A stretch of DNA of 64,000 nucleotides from an uncultured Eubacteriales bacterium (lineage in GTDB: Bacteria; Bacillota; Clostridia; Lachnospirales; Lachnospiraceae): positions 62,001-126,000 of the forward strand of contig CASFBK010000010.1 of NCBI GenBank assembly GCA_949292785.1, in the 5' to 3' direction. Position 1 is the first letter of the stretch. Every line of letters begins with the position of its first letter. This document shows, piece by piece, positions 56,949 to 64,000 of the stretch. The notes beneath the pieces are model-generated. The model was not told the DNA's origin and made no database searches. It saw nothing but the letters and a program-made list of their open reading frames with translations. A program made the position numbers and the translations under genes.

Positions 56949-58835
56949 ATGGTATTGGAAAAGATAAATAACCCCAATGATATAAAAAAATTAACAAGTG
57001 CAGAATTGCCTGTTCTTGCAGATGAGATACGTGATTTCCTGATTCGTAAGATTTCAGAGAATGGCGGACATCTGGCATCGAATCTCGGTGTGGTAGAGCT
57101 TACCATGGCATTGCATCTGGCCTTTCATTTACCGGAAGATAAGATTATCTGGGATGTAGGACACCAGTCCTATACCCATAAGCTGTTGACCGGGCGGAAA
57201 GCAGGATTTGACAATTTACGAAAGTTTGGCGGCATGAGTGGATTTCCGAAACGTAAGGAGAGTGCATGTGACAGCTTTGACACCGGGCACAGCTCCACTT
57301 CTATTTCAGCCGGTTTAGGATATGCAGAAGCAAGAGAACTGACGGGACAGGATTATCATGTGATATCTGTTATTGGTGACGGTGCTCTGACAGGCGGAAT
57401 GGCATACGAAGCCCTTAACAATGCCTCTCGTATGAAGAGCAATTTTATTATTGTACTAAATGACAATAATATGTCCATTTCGGAAAATGTAGGAGGACTT
57501 TCCAGACATCTGGGGAATTTACGCACCACAGATGCCTATAAGGATTTAAAGACGGGAGTAACGAATTCTCTTAACAAAATTCCCATATACGGAGAACGTA
57601 TGGTGTCTCAGATACGCCGCACCAAGAGCGGCATCAAGCAGTTGTTTATTCCGGGCATGTTGTTTGAAGACATGGGAATCACTTATTTAGGACCGGTGGA
57701 TGGTCATGACATTTCAGCCATGCTTCGGGTATTTAAAGAAGCTGTAAAGGTCGATGGAGCAGTTCTGGTACATGTGATGACAAGAAAGGGAAATGGTTAT
57801 CTTCCTGCAGAACGTCATCCCGCCAGATTTCATGGAGCAGAGCCATTTCAGATTGATACAGGTCTTCCGGCGCAGAACAGGACCACATCCAATTATACAG
57901 ATATCTTTTCTACGGTAATGCGTAAGCTTGGGGACCGGGATGAAAAGGTAGTAGCCATTACGGCGGCAATGGGAGAAGGAACCGGATTAAAGCGGTTTCA
58001 CAATATGTTCCCGGAGCGTTTTTTTGATGTGGGGATTGCAGAAGAACATGCGGTGACCTTTGCAGCAGGACTTGCGGCGGCAGGGTTAAAACCCATTGTT
58101 GCAGTGTATTCTTCCTTTTTGCAAAGAGCCTATGATCAGATTCTTCATGATGTCTGTATTCAGGATTTGCCAGTGGTATTTGCCATAGACCGTGCAGGGC
58201 TGGTGGGCAGCGACGGAGAGACACATCAGGGAATTTTTGATTTATCCTATCTGTCTTCCATTCCGAATATGACGATTATGGCGCCTAAAAACAAATGGGA
58301 GCTTTCGGATATGGTAAAATTTGCAGTAAACTATGAGCATCCGGTTGCCATTCGTTATCCGAGAGGCGAGGCATACGATGGATTAAAGGAATCCCGTGCC
58401 AGAATTATCTGCGGAAAAAGCGAAATCATTGCAATGGAAAGCCAGATTGTACTCTTTGCCGTAGGAAGCATGGTAAAAACTGCAGTAGAAGTAAGAGAGC
58501 TCTTAAAGGCTATGGGCTATCAATGTTCCCTGATAAATGCCCGATTTGTAAAGCCTTTTGATACAGAACTGATAGAAGAATTAGCACAGGAACATAATCT
58601 TCTGGTTACGATGGAAGAGAATGTAATCAGTGGCGGATTCGGAGAACATGTGGTACGCTATATGAATGAGCAGGATTGTGAGAGCACCCGGATGAAGGTT
58701 CTTAATATTGCCATTCCGGATGAATATGTAGAGCATGGAAATGTAGAGATTTTAAGAAAAGAAATCGGTATAGATAAGGAATCCATTGTGAAAAAGATTG
58801 TAGCGGAGTACGCGAAGATACGGGAAAGGTTATAG
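56949..58835 (+). CDS. dxs: 1-deoxy-D-xylulose-5-phosphate synthase
   Basis: Entry step of the MEP isoprenoid pathway, thiamine diphosphate dependent. 628 residues. TPP/Mg2+ motif GDGALTGGMAYEALNNAS, catalytic transketolase-type motif EEHAVTFAAGLAAAGLKP, and the C-terminal domain are all present. GGAATTCTCC region before ATG 56949 has a weak ribosome site (AAGAAGGGAA). tlyA begins 1 bp after the stop. Confidence 0.97.
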   Translation: MVLEKINNPNDIKKLTSAELPVLADEIRDFLIRKISENGGHLASNLGVVELTMALHLAFHLPEDKIIWDVGHQSYTHKLLTGRKAGFDNLRKFGGMSGFPKRKESACDSFDTGHSSTSISAGLGYAEARELTGQDYHVISVIGDGALTGGMAYEALNNASRMKSNFIIVLNDNNMSISENVGGLSRHLGNLRTTDAYKDLKTGVTNSLNKIPIYGERMVSQIRRTKSGIKQLFIPGMLFEDMGITYLGPVDGHDISAMLRVFKEAVKVDGAVLVHVMTRKGNGYLPAERHPARFHGAEPFQIDTGLPAQNRTTSNYTDIFSTVMRKLGDRDEKVVAITAAMGEGTGLKRFHNMFPERFFDVGIAEEHAVTFAAGLAAAGLKPIVAVYSSFLQRAYDQILHDVCIQDLPVVFAIDRAGLVGSDGETHQGIFDLSYLSSIPNMTIMAPKNKWELSDMVKFAVNYEHPVAIRYPRGEAYDGLKESRARIICGKSEIIAMESQIVLFAVGSMVKTAVEVRELLKAMGYQCSLINARFVKPFDTELIEELAQEHNLLVTMEENVISGGFGEHVVRYMNEQDCESTRMKVLNIAIPDEYVEHGNVEILRKEIGIDKESIVKKIVAEYAKIRERL

Positions 58836-58836
58836 C

Positions 58837-59634
58837 ATGAAAGAAAGATTGGATGTTTTACTGGTACAGCGCGGACTGGCGCCCTCCAGAGAAAAGGCGA
58901 AGGTCATGATTATGGAGGGAAACGTGTTTGTGGCCGGTCAGAGGGAAGATAAGGCAGGAACTTCCTTTGATGATAAAGTAGAGATTGAGGTAAGAGGAAA
59001 TACCCTAAAGTATGTAAGCCGCGGCGGACTGAAGTTAGAAAAGGCTATGGCGAACTTTGGTATTACTCTGGAAGATAAGATTTGTATGGACATCGGTGCA
59101 TCTACCGGAGGATTTACGGACTGTATGCTTCAAAACGGGGCAAAAAAGGTGTATGCGGTAGACGTAGGATATGGGCAGTTCGCCTGGAAGTTAAGACAGG
59201 ATGAGCGCGTAGTATGTATGGAAAAAACAAATATCCGCTATGTGACACCAGAAGATATTGATGACAGATTGGATTTTGCATCGGTGGATGTGTCTTTTAT
59301 TTCTCTGACAAAAGTGCTTCCGGCAGCAAAGGAGCTTTTGACAGAGCAGGGAGAAATGGTATGTCTCATTAAGCCTCAGTTCGAAGCCGGTAAGGAAAAG
59401 GTAGGAAAGAAGGGTGTGGTAAGAGACCCGAAGGTACACGAAGAAGTAATCGAAAAGGTGATTTCCTTTGCACAGGAGATTGGCTTTGGTATCAAACATC
59501 TGGAGTTTTCCCCCATTAAGGGACCGGAAGGAAACATAGAATATCTTGTATACATTCAAAAGGGCATGGAGAGTCAGGAGGAGCCGGTAAATGTAAAGGC
59601 TGTGGTAGAACAGGCACACAGTACACTGGCGTAA
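58837..59634 (+). CDS. tlyA: TlyA family rRNA (cytidine-2'-O)-methyltransferase
   Basis: 265 residues: N-terminal S4 RNA-binding domain (ERLDVLLVQRGLAPSREKAKVMIMEGNV) and an FtsJ-type SAM domain with DIGASTGGFTDCMLQ and the catalytic K-D-K-E type set. In relatives it 2'-O-methylates 16S and 23S rRNA, and its loss gives capreomycin resistance; some members are called hemolysins without good reason. Tightly packed between dxs and nadK. Confidence 0.94.
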   Translation: MKERLDVLLVQRGLAPSREKAKVMIMEGNVFVAGQREDKAGTSFDDKVEIEVRGNTLKYVSRGGLKLEKAMANFGITLEDKICMDIGASTGGFTDCMLQNGAKKVYAVDVGYGQFAWKLRQDERVVCMEKTNIRYVTPEDIDDRLDFASVDVSFISLTKVLPAAKELLTEQGEMVCLIKPQFEAGKEKVGKKGVVRDPKVHEEVIEKVISFAQEIGFGIKHLEFSPIKGPEGNIEYLVYIQKGMESQEEPVNVKAVVEQAHSTLA

Positions 59635-59638
59635 GGGA

Positions 59639-60484
59639 ATGAAACATTTTTATATTATTGCAAATCCGCAAAAAGATAAAGAACTGGTGCTGACGAAACA
59701 GATAAAGAATTATATCGAAGAACATGGCGGAAGCTGTGGAACCCAGATGAATCAGGAGTATGATATGGAGGATATTTCCAATCAGATAGAATGTATTCTG
59801 GTGGTGGGCGGCGATGGAACTCTGCTTCGGGCAGCAAGGAATATGGCAGAACGCAACATTCCGCTGATAGGAGTGAATACCGGGCATGTAGGGTATTTGT
59901 GTGAGCTGGATGCAGAAACGGTCATGAATGGGCTTGAGATCCTGATGGAGGAAAAGGGATATTCCGTAGAACACAGGATGCTTCTTACCGGATATCTGGT
60001 GAATAAATCAGGGTGCTGCGGACAACAGATTGCGTTAAATGACATTGTAATTCATCGCTCCGGTGCCCTTCAGATGGTGGATTTTATCATTTCTGTCAAT
60101 GGAGAATATCTGAATACATACAGCGCAGATGGAATTATTATTGCAACGCCTACCGGTTCTACGGCATACAATATGTCAGCAGGAGGTCCCATTGTGGACC
60201 CAAGGGCAGAGCTGATATTGATTACGCCCATCAGCCCCCATACCTTGAATGCTAAAAGTATTGTACTGGGCGCGGATGATGAGATTACCGTAGAGATAGC
60301 ACAGAGACGGAGTGAAAATGATGAAAAGGCAGAGGTCAGCTTTGACGGAGAACATGTAGGAATTCTTACGGTTGGAGAGAAAATCGTAATGAAAAAAGCG
60401 AAAACCAGAACCGGAATTTTGAAGCTAAGTAAGTTGAGCTTTTTAGAACGGTTAGGAAAAAAACTACAGGGATATACCGGATAA
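59639..60484 (+). CDS. nadK: NAD+ kinase
   Basis: Makes NADP+ from NAD+. 281 residues with the GGDGTLLRAARNM nucleotide motif, the family NTGHVGYLCELD, LNDIVIHRSG and TPTGSTAYNMSAGGPIVDP. Same superfamily as the lipid kinase at 4537. It starts 4 bp after tlyA and is followed by argR after 17 bp. Confidence 0.96.
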   Translation: MKHFYIIANPQKDKELVLTKQIKNYIEEHGGSCGTQMNQEYDMEDISNQIECILVVGGDGTLLRAARNMAERNIPLIGVNTGHVGYLCELDAETVMNGLEILMEEKGYSVEHRMLLTGYLVNKSGCCGQQIALNDIVIHRSGALQMVDFIISVNGEYLNTYSADGIIIATPTGSTAYNMSAGGPIVDPRAELILITPISPHTLNAKSIVLGADDEITVEIAQRRSENDEKAEVSFDGEHVGILTVGEKIVMKKAKTRTGILKLSKLSFLERLGKKLQGYTG

Positions 60485-60501
60485 GGCAAAAAGGAGGATA
60501 T

Positions 60502-60954
60502 ATGAAATCAAAACGTCAGGCAAAGATTTTAGAAATTATAGGGAAGTATAACATTGAGACACAGGAGGAATTGTCAGACCGTCTCGAACAGGAAGGCTTT
60601 GCAGTAACCCAGGCAACGGTGTCCAGAGATATTCGGGAATTGAAGCTTACCAAGGTGGCAAGCGGAACCGGAAGACAGAAGTATGTGGCGCTTAGCGAAA
60701 ATCACGTAGATATGAGCGAGAAGTATATCCGTGTATTTAAGGATGGATTTGTTTCCATGGATATGGCACAGAACATTTTAGTCATAAAGACAGTATCCGG
60801 AATGGCGATGGCTGTAGCGGCAGCGTTGGATGCCATGGATTGCCATGAAATTGTGGGAAGCATTGCAGGAGATGATACCATTATGTGTGCGGTACGAACC
60901 GTAGAAGATACGGAAAATCTGATGAAAAGATTACGAAAAATCGTAGAAAAATAA
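60502..60954 (+). CDS. argR: Arginine repressor ArgR/AhrC
   Basis: 150 residues: N-terminal winged helix (RQAKILEIIGKYNIETQEELSDRLEQEG-type start, with VTQATVSRDIRELKL as recognition helix) and C-terminal arginine-binding hexamerisation domain (VVGSIAGDDTIM, here EIVGSIAGDDTIMCAVR). AAGGAGG precedes the ATG. It lies in its usual place between nadK and recN, apart from arginine genes. Confidence 0.96.
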   Translation: MKSKRQAKILEIIGKYNIETQEELSDRLEQEGFAVTQATVSRDIRELKLTKVASGTGRQKYVALSENHVDMSEKYIRVFKDGFVSMDMAQNILVIKTVSGMAMAVAAALDAMDCHEIVGSIAGDDTIMCAVRTVEDTENLMKRLRKIVEK

Positions 60955-61011
60955 ATGTAAGATACTGATTTTTAAGCCGTTGCAAATGAGAGAGCAAAAA
61001 GGAGAACGGAT

Positions 61012-62694
61012 ATGTTAGTAAGTTTACATGTGAAAAACCTTGCTTTAATCGAAGAAGCGGAGGTAGAATTTGGACCGGGATTAAATATTCTTTCCGGTGA
61101 GACAGGAGCGGGAAAATCAATTATTATCGGCTCCATTAATTTAGCGTTGGGAGAAAAGGTTCCCAAAGAGATGCTGCGGGAAAACGCAGAGTATGCATTG
61201 GTAGAACTGATTTTTCAGGTGGAGAATCAGGAACAGCAGAAGCTGTTAGAGGAGATGGATATTTTTCCGGAAAATGGAGAGATTATTATGTCAAGGAAGA
61301 TTACCTCTTCCCGCAGTATCGGAAAAATCAATTCCGAAAGTGTATCGGCGTCCTGCATGAAAGCGGTAGCGGCACTACTCATTGATATTCACGGACAGCA
61401 TGAACATCAGTCATTGCTGCAAAAGAAAAAGCATTTAGAAATTCTGGATGAATATGCCAAGGAAGAATTAAAAGACAAAAAGGAAGAATTAAAGCTTCGT
61501 TATCAGGAATATCAGAAGATATTAGAAGAAAAGAAGGAAGCGGTAACCGATGACGCTCAAAGAGAACGGGAGTTGTCCTTTTTAGAGTATGAGATGAATG
61601 AAATTGAAGAAGCACAGCTGATTCCGGGAGAAGACGAGACCTTAGAGAGCGCTTACCGTAAGATGGCAAACAGCCGTAAGATTATGGAAGCGGCAAATAC
61701 AGCACATCATCTGACTGGCGGCGATGGAAGTGCAACGGAACAGATTGGGCGTGCGCTGCGGGAGATTACTTCTGTGGCAGAGTATGACAGTGAACTGGAA
61801 CAGATTGCAGAACAGATTGGAGAAATCGACAGTCTGTTAAATGATTTTAACCGGGAACTGGCAGCTTATATCTCTGACGGGGAATTTGACGAAGAGACTT
61901 TCTATGAGACCGAGAAGCGCTTAGATGTGGTCAATCATTTGAAGGACAAGTTTGGCGGAAGCATCGAGGCGGTCTTAGAAGAAAAAGAGGAAAAAGAACT
62001 GCGCTATCAGCAGTTAAAGGATTATGAACAATACTTAGAAGACCTCACGAAGCGGGAAACGAAAGCGGAGGAAGCTTTAAAGAAGAGCTGTGAGGCAGTA
62101 TCTGAGATAAGGAAGCGTTACGCGAAAAAATTGACGAAGCAGGTGCAGGAAGCTCTTGTTGACCTAAATTTCCTGGATGTGGAATTTACTATGGCATTTC
62201 AGGAAACGGTATCTTTCACGGCGAATGGAACAGATGACGCGGAGTTTTTGATTTCCACCAATCCGGGTGAGCCGGTAAAGCCTTTGGGGAAAGTGGCATC
62301 CGGTGGTGAATTAAGCCGTATCATGCTGGCGATTAAAACCATTTTAGCAGAAAGTGACCGGATAGAGACATTGATTTTTGACGAGATTGATTCCGGTATC
62401 AGCGGACGTACCGCCCAGATGGTTGCAGAGAAGATGAATGTAATCGGAAAGAATCATCAGGTTATTTGTATTACCCATTTGCCGCAGATTGCGGCTATGG
62501 CAGACCAGCATTTTTTAATCAGTAAAAATGTGGTAAATCAGTCAACGGTTTCTTGTATTTCCAGATTGCAGGAAGAAGAAACGATAGAAGAACTGGCAAG
62601 GATGCTTGGCGGCGTAAAGGTTACGGACACGGTTATGGAGAGTGCGAAGGAAATGAAAGAGCTTGCACAATCAGTAAAAAAATCCCAGAGTTAA
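61012..62694 (+). CDS. recN: DNA repair protein RecN
   Basis: SMC-like ATPase acting at double-strand breaks. 560 residues: Walker A GETGAGKSI near residues 29-37, a split coiled-coil middle region, ABC signature VASGGELSRIMLAIK, and Walker B LIFDEIDSGISGRTAQ with the D-loop and H-loop ITHLPQIAAMAD. AAAAAGGAG lies 8-9 bp before ATG 61012. I see no LexA box in front of it. Terminator at 62719. Confidence 0.97.
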   Translation: MLVSLHVKNLALIEEAEVEFGPGLNILSGETGAGKSIIIGSINLALGEKVPKEMLRENAEYALVELIFQVENQEQQKLLEEMDIFPENGEIIMSRKITSSRSIGKINSESVSASCMKAVAALLIDIHGQHEHQSLLQKKKHLEILDEYAKEELKDKKEELKLRYQEYQKILEEKKEAVTDDAQRERELSFLEYEMNEIEEAQLIPGEDETLESAYRKMANSRKIMEAANTAHHLTGGDGSATEQIGRALREITSVAEYDSELEQIAEQIGEIDSLLNDFNRELAAYISDGEFDEETFYETEKRLDVVNHLKDKFGGSIEAVLEEKEEKELRYQQLKDYEQYLEDLTKRETKAEEALKKSCEAVSEIRKRYAKKLTKQVQEALVDLNFLDVEFTMAFQETVSFTANGTDDAEFLISTNPGEPVKPLGKVASGGELSRIMLAIKTILAESDRIETLIFDEIDSGISGRTAQMVAEKMNVIGKNHQVICITHLPQIAAMADQHFLISKNVVNQSTVSCISRLQEEETIEELARMLGGVKVTDTVMESAKEMKELAQSVKKSQS

Positions 62695-62718
62695 AAATAA
62701 AAGAATTTCATATACTAA

Positions 62719-62752
62719 AAAAGGATTTCAGTGAAAGGCTGAAATCCTTTTT
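62719..62752 (+). terminator. Rho-independent terminator of recN
   Basis: AAGGATTTCA (62721-62730) pairs with TGAAATCCTT (62740-62749), extended by flanking A and T runs. Confidence 0.92.
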
Positions 62753-62798
62753 GTTTACGATAACAGAATTTTATTATAAGAGGAAGGGACGTGGAAAT

Positions 62799-64000
62799 GT
62801 GAGAATGCAAAAATGGATTGCAAGAACCAGCATATTAGGAGGATTGGGGCTTTTGCTGGTATTTTCTTTTTTCATTATGAAGGAGTCTGTACCAGATAAA
62901 ATATGGATTGTACAGGGAAAAGAAGAAAACTTTAATTTTCATGTTCCCATGACCGGAGTGGTAGAACAGGAAGGATTGGAGGTGTTTGGAAATCAATCTC
63001 CTACGGTAGATAAGGAAGAAATCCATGTGGATTTAAACAAAGATTTTTCCATGAAATCCGCCAGTCAGGGAAGCTATTCCATGGCCTGCCGCCTGTTCGG
63101 GATTTTTCAGGTAAAGGAAGTTGCAGTAGAAGTTGTAGAAGAAGAAAGTGTGGTTCCCTGTGGGATTCCTGTCGGAATTTATGTAAAGACAGAGGGGGTA
63201 CTTATTATCGGAACCGGAACTGTGGCAGGAACAGACGGCATGAACTATGAGCCGGCCGCTAATATTGTAAAAAGTGGAGATTATATTAAGACTATAAATG
63301 AGCAGGTGGTAAAAACAAAGGAAGATGTAATAGATACCATTAATCAGTGTGGCGGAAATCCGGTTGTGCTTGGCGTTCTAAGGGACGGAGAATATATTGA
63401 ATTAAAGGTAGAACCGGTAAAGACCGGAGAAAATGAATATAAATTAGGTATCTGGGTCAGAGATGACCTTGCTGGTGTAGGAACGCTTACTTTTTGCGAC
63501 AGCGCAGGAAATTACGGAGCATTAGGACACCCGGTAAGTGATATGGATACCGGAACAAAAGTCCTTATGTCGGAAGGAACCTTGTATGAGGCGCAGGTGG
63601 CCGGAATTACCAAGGGCGAAAAAGGGAAACCGGGAGAAGTAACAGGAGTGATTACTTATCTGGACCAGTTTAAGCTTGGTACTGTGGAGGAGAATACAGA
63701 AGTAGGAATTTACGGAAAGCTGGAACGAATACCGGAACAGTTACAGGGCGTGGAATATTGTCCTATAGCAATGAAACAGGAGGTACAGAAAGGACCCGCC
63801 CAAATTATTTCTTATTTATCCGGGGAAAGAAAGGAATATGAAATTCAAATCACGGGTATGGATTATAGCAGTAGTAATGTGAATAAGGGAATCTTATTTG
63901 AGGTCACAGATCCGGACCTTTTGGAGCTGACAGGTGGAATTGTACAGGGAATGAGCGGAAGCCCGATTATACAAAATGGCAAGGTGATTGGTGCGGTAAC
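62799..64000 (+). CDS. spoIVB: SpoIVB serine peptidase, 3' end cut by the window
   Basis: Forespore-secreted S55 protease that signals pro-sigma-K processing to the mother cell. About 400 residues are visible: an N-terminal membrane/signal helix (about 8-27), a PDZ domain (about 110-200), catalytic His near 244 in GALGHPVSD, and catalytic Ser near 386 in QGMSGSPI. GTG 62799 is the likely start (AGGAAGG upstream); ATG 62805 is an alternative. It follows recN as in Bacillus. Only the last residues are missing. Confidence 0.94.
   Translation, partial: MRMQKWIARTSILGGLGLLLVFSFFIMKESVPDKIWIVQGKEENFNFHVPMTGVVEQEGLEVFGNQSPTVDKEEIHVDLNKDFSMKSASQGSYSMACRLFGIFQVKEVAVEVVEEESVVPCGIPVGIYVKTEGVLIIGTGTVAGTDGMNYEPAANIVKSGDYIKTINEQVVKTKEDVIDTINQCGGNPVVLGVLRDGEYIELKVEPVKTGENEYKLGIWVRDDLAGVGTLTFCDSAGNYGALGHPVSDMDTGTKVLMSEGTLYEAQVAGITKGEKGKPGEVTGVITYLDQFKLGTVEENTEVGIYGKLERIPEQLQGVEYCPIAMKQEVQKGPAQIISYLSGERKEYEIQITGMDYSSSNVNKGILFEVTDPDLLELTGGIVQGMSGSPIIQNGKVIGAV

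Noticed and set aside
58837-59634. TlyA as a hemolysin
   Set aside because: S4 plus FtsJ domains identify an rRNA 2'-O-methyltransferase; the hemolysin name is historical.

Overview
The window reads as a stretch of chromosome from a low-to-medium GC, endospore-forming anaerobe of the class Clostridia, most likely Lachnospiraceae (Blautia-like). This rests on the full spoIIIA operon together with spoIVA, spoIIM and spoIVB, an H+-type F1Fo ATP synthase operon, Gram-positive promoters (TTGACA/TATAAT with 16-17 bp spacers), AGGAGG ribosome binding sites and a Bacillus-type LexA box in front of recA. The family assignment is inferred from protein style and was not checked by search.

Layout. 1-2654: end of a maltose-type ABC permease, a LacI regulator and malQ (maltodextrin use). 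2824-4526: a reverse transcriptase of the Abi/UG defence type, visibly more A+T rich than its surroundings and broken by a frame change at a slippery A-run. 4537-8666: lipid kinase, spoIVA, an MBL-fold hydrolase, RNase H and a 43-residue membrane peptide. 8759-11897: alaS, a highly folded intergenic element and rpsU. 12007-18423: spoIIIAA-AH and deoB. 18424-25029: an A+T-rich spacer and the ATP synthase operon atpBEFHAGDC. 25175-31900: an accessory block with its own promoter. It holds a 1347-residue protein of unknown function, a small protein ending in a LecB-like calcium site, a CdtB-like nuclease, an AAC(6')-like acetyltransferase, a VOC protein, a small unknown protein and a methyltransferase stump. 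31954-41470: pepF, prfC, a KdpDE-like two-component pair on the minus strand, trx, recA-recX and rny. 41535-49300: a repeated 193-bp element at each end, enclosing a Nudix hydrolase, spoIIM, xerD, a divergent aro locus (aroF, aroE against aroD, aroK), tRNA-Arg(CCG) and an SH3 membrane protein. 49384-64000: an unknown helical protein, a pseudouridine synthase, ligA, metA, asp23 and the classic Firmicutes run nusB-xseA-xseB-ispA-dxs-tlyA-nadK-argR-recN-spoIVB, the last cut by the window edge.

The most interesting locus is 25265-30539. Three genes lie head to tail behind one promoter and encode a giant beta-rich protein, a LecB-like calcium-lectin candidate and a CdtB/DNase I-like nuclease carrying all catalytic motifs. 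None has an obvious signal peptide. A carbohydrate binder next to a CdtB-like nuclease suggests a new type of glycan-targeted genotoxin or interbacterial toxin. This is inference from motifs and order only. The second is the reverse transcriptase, whose two halves are joined by a perfect A_AAA_AAG heptamer, so it is either a phase-variable or decayed defence gene or one made by programmed -1 frameshifting.
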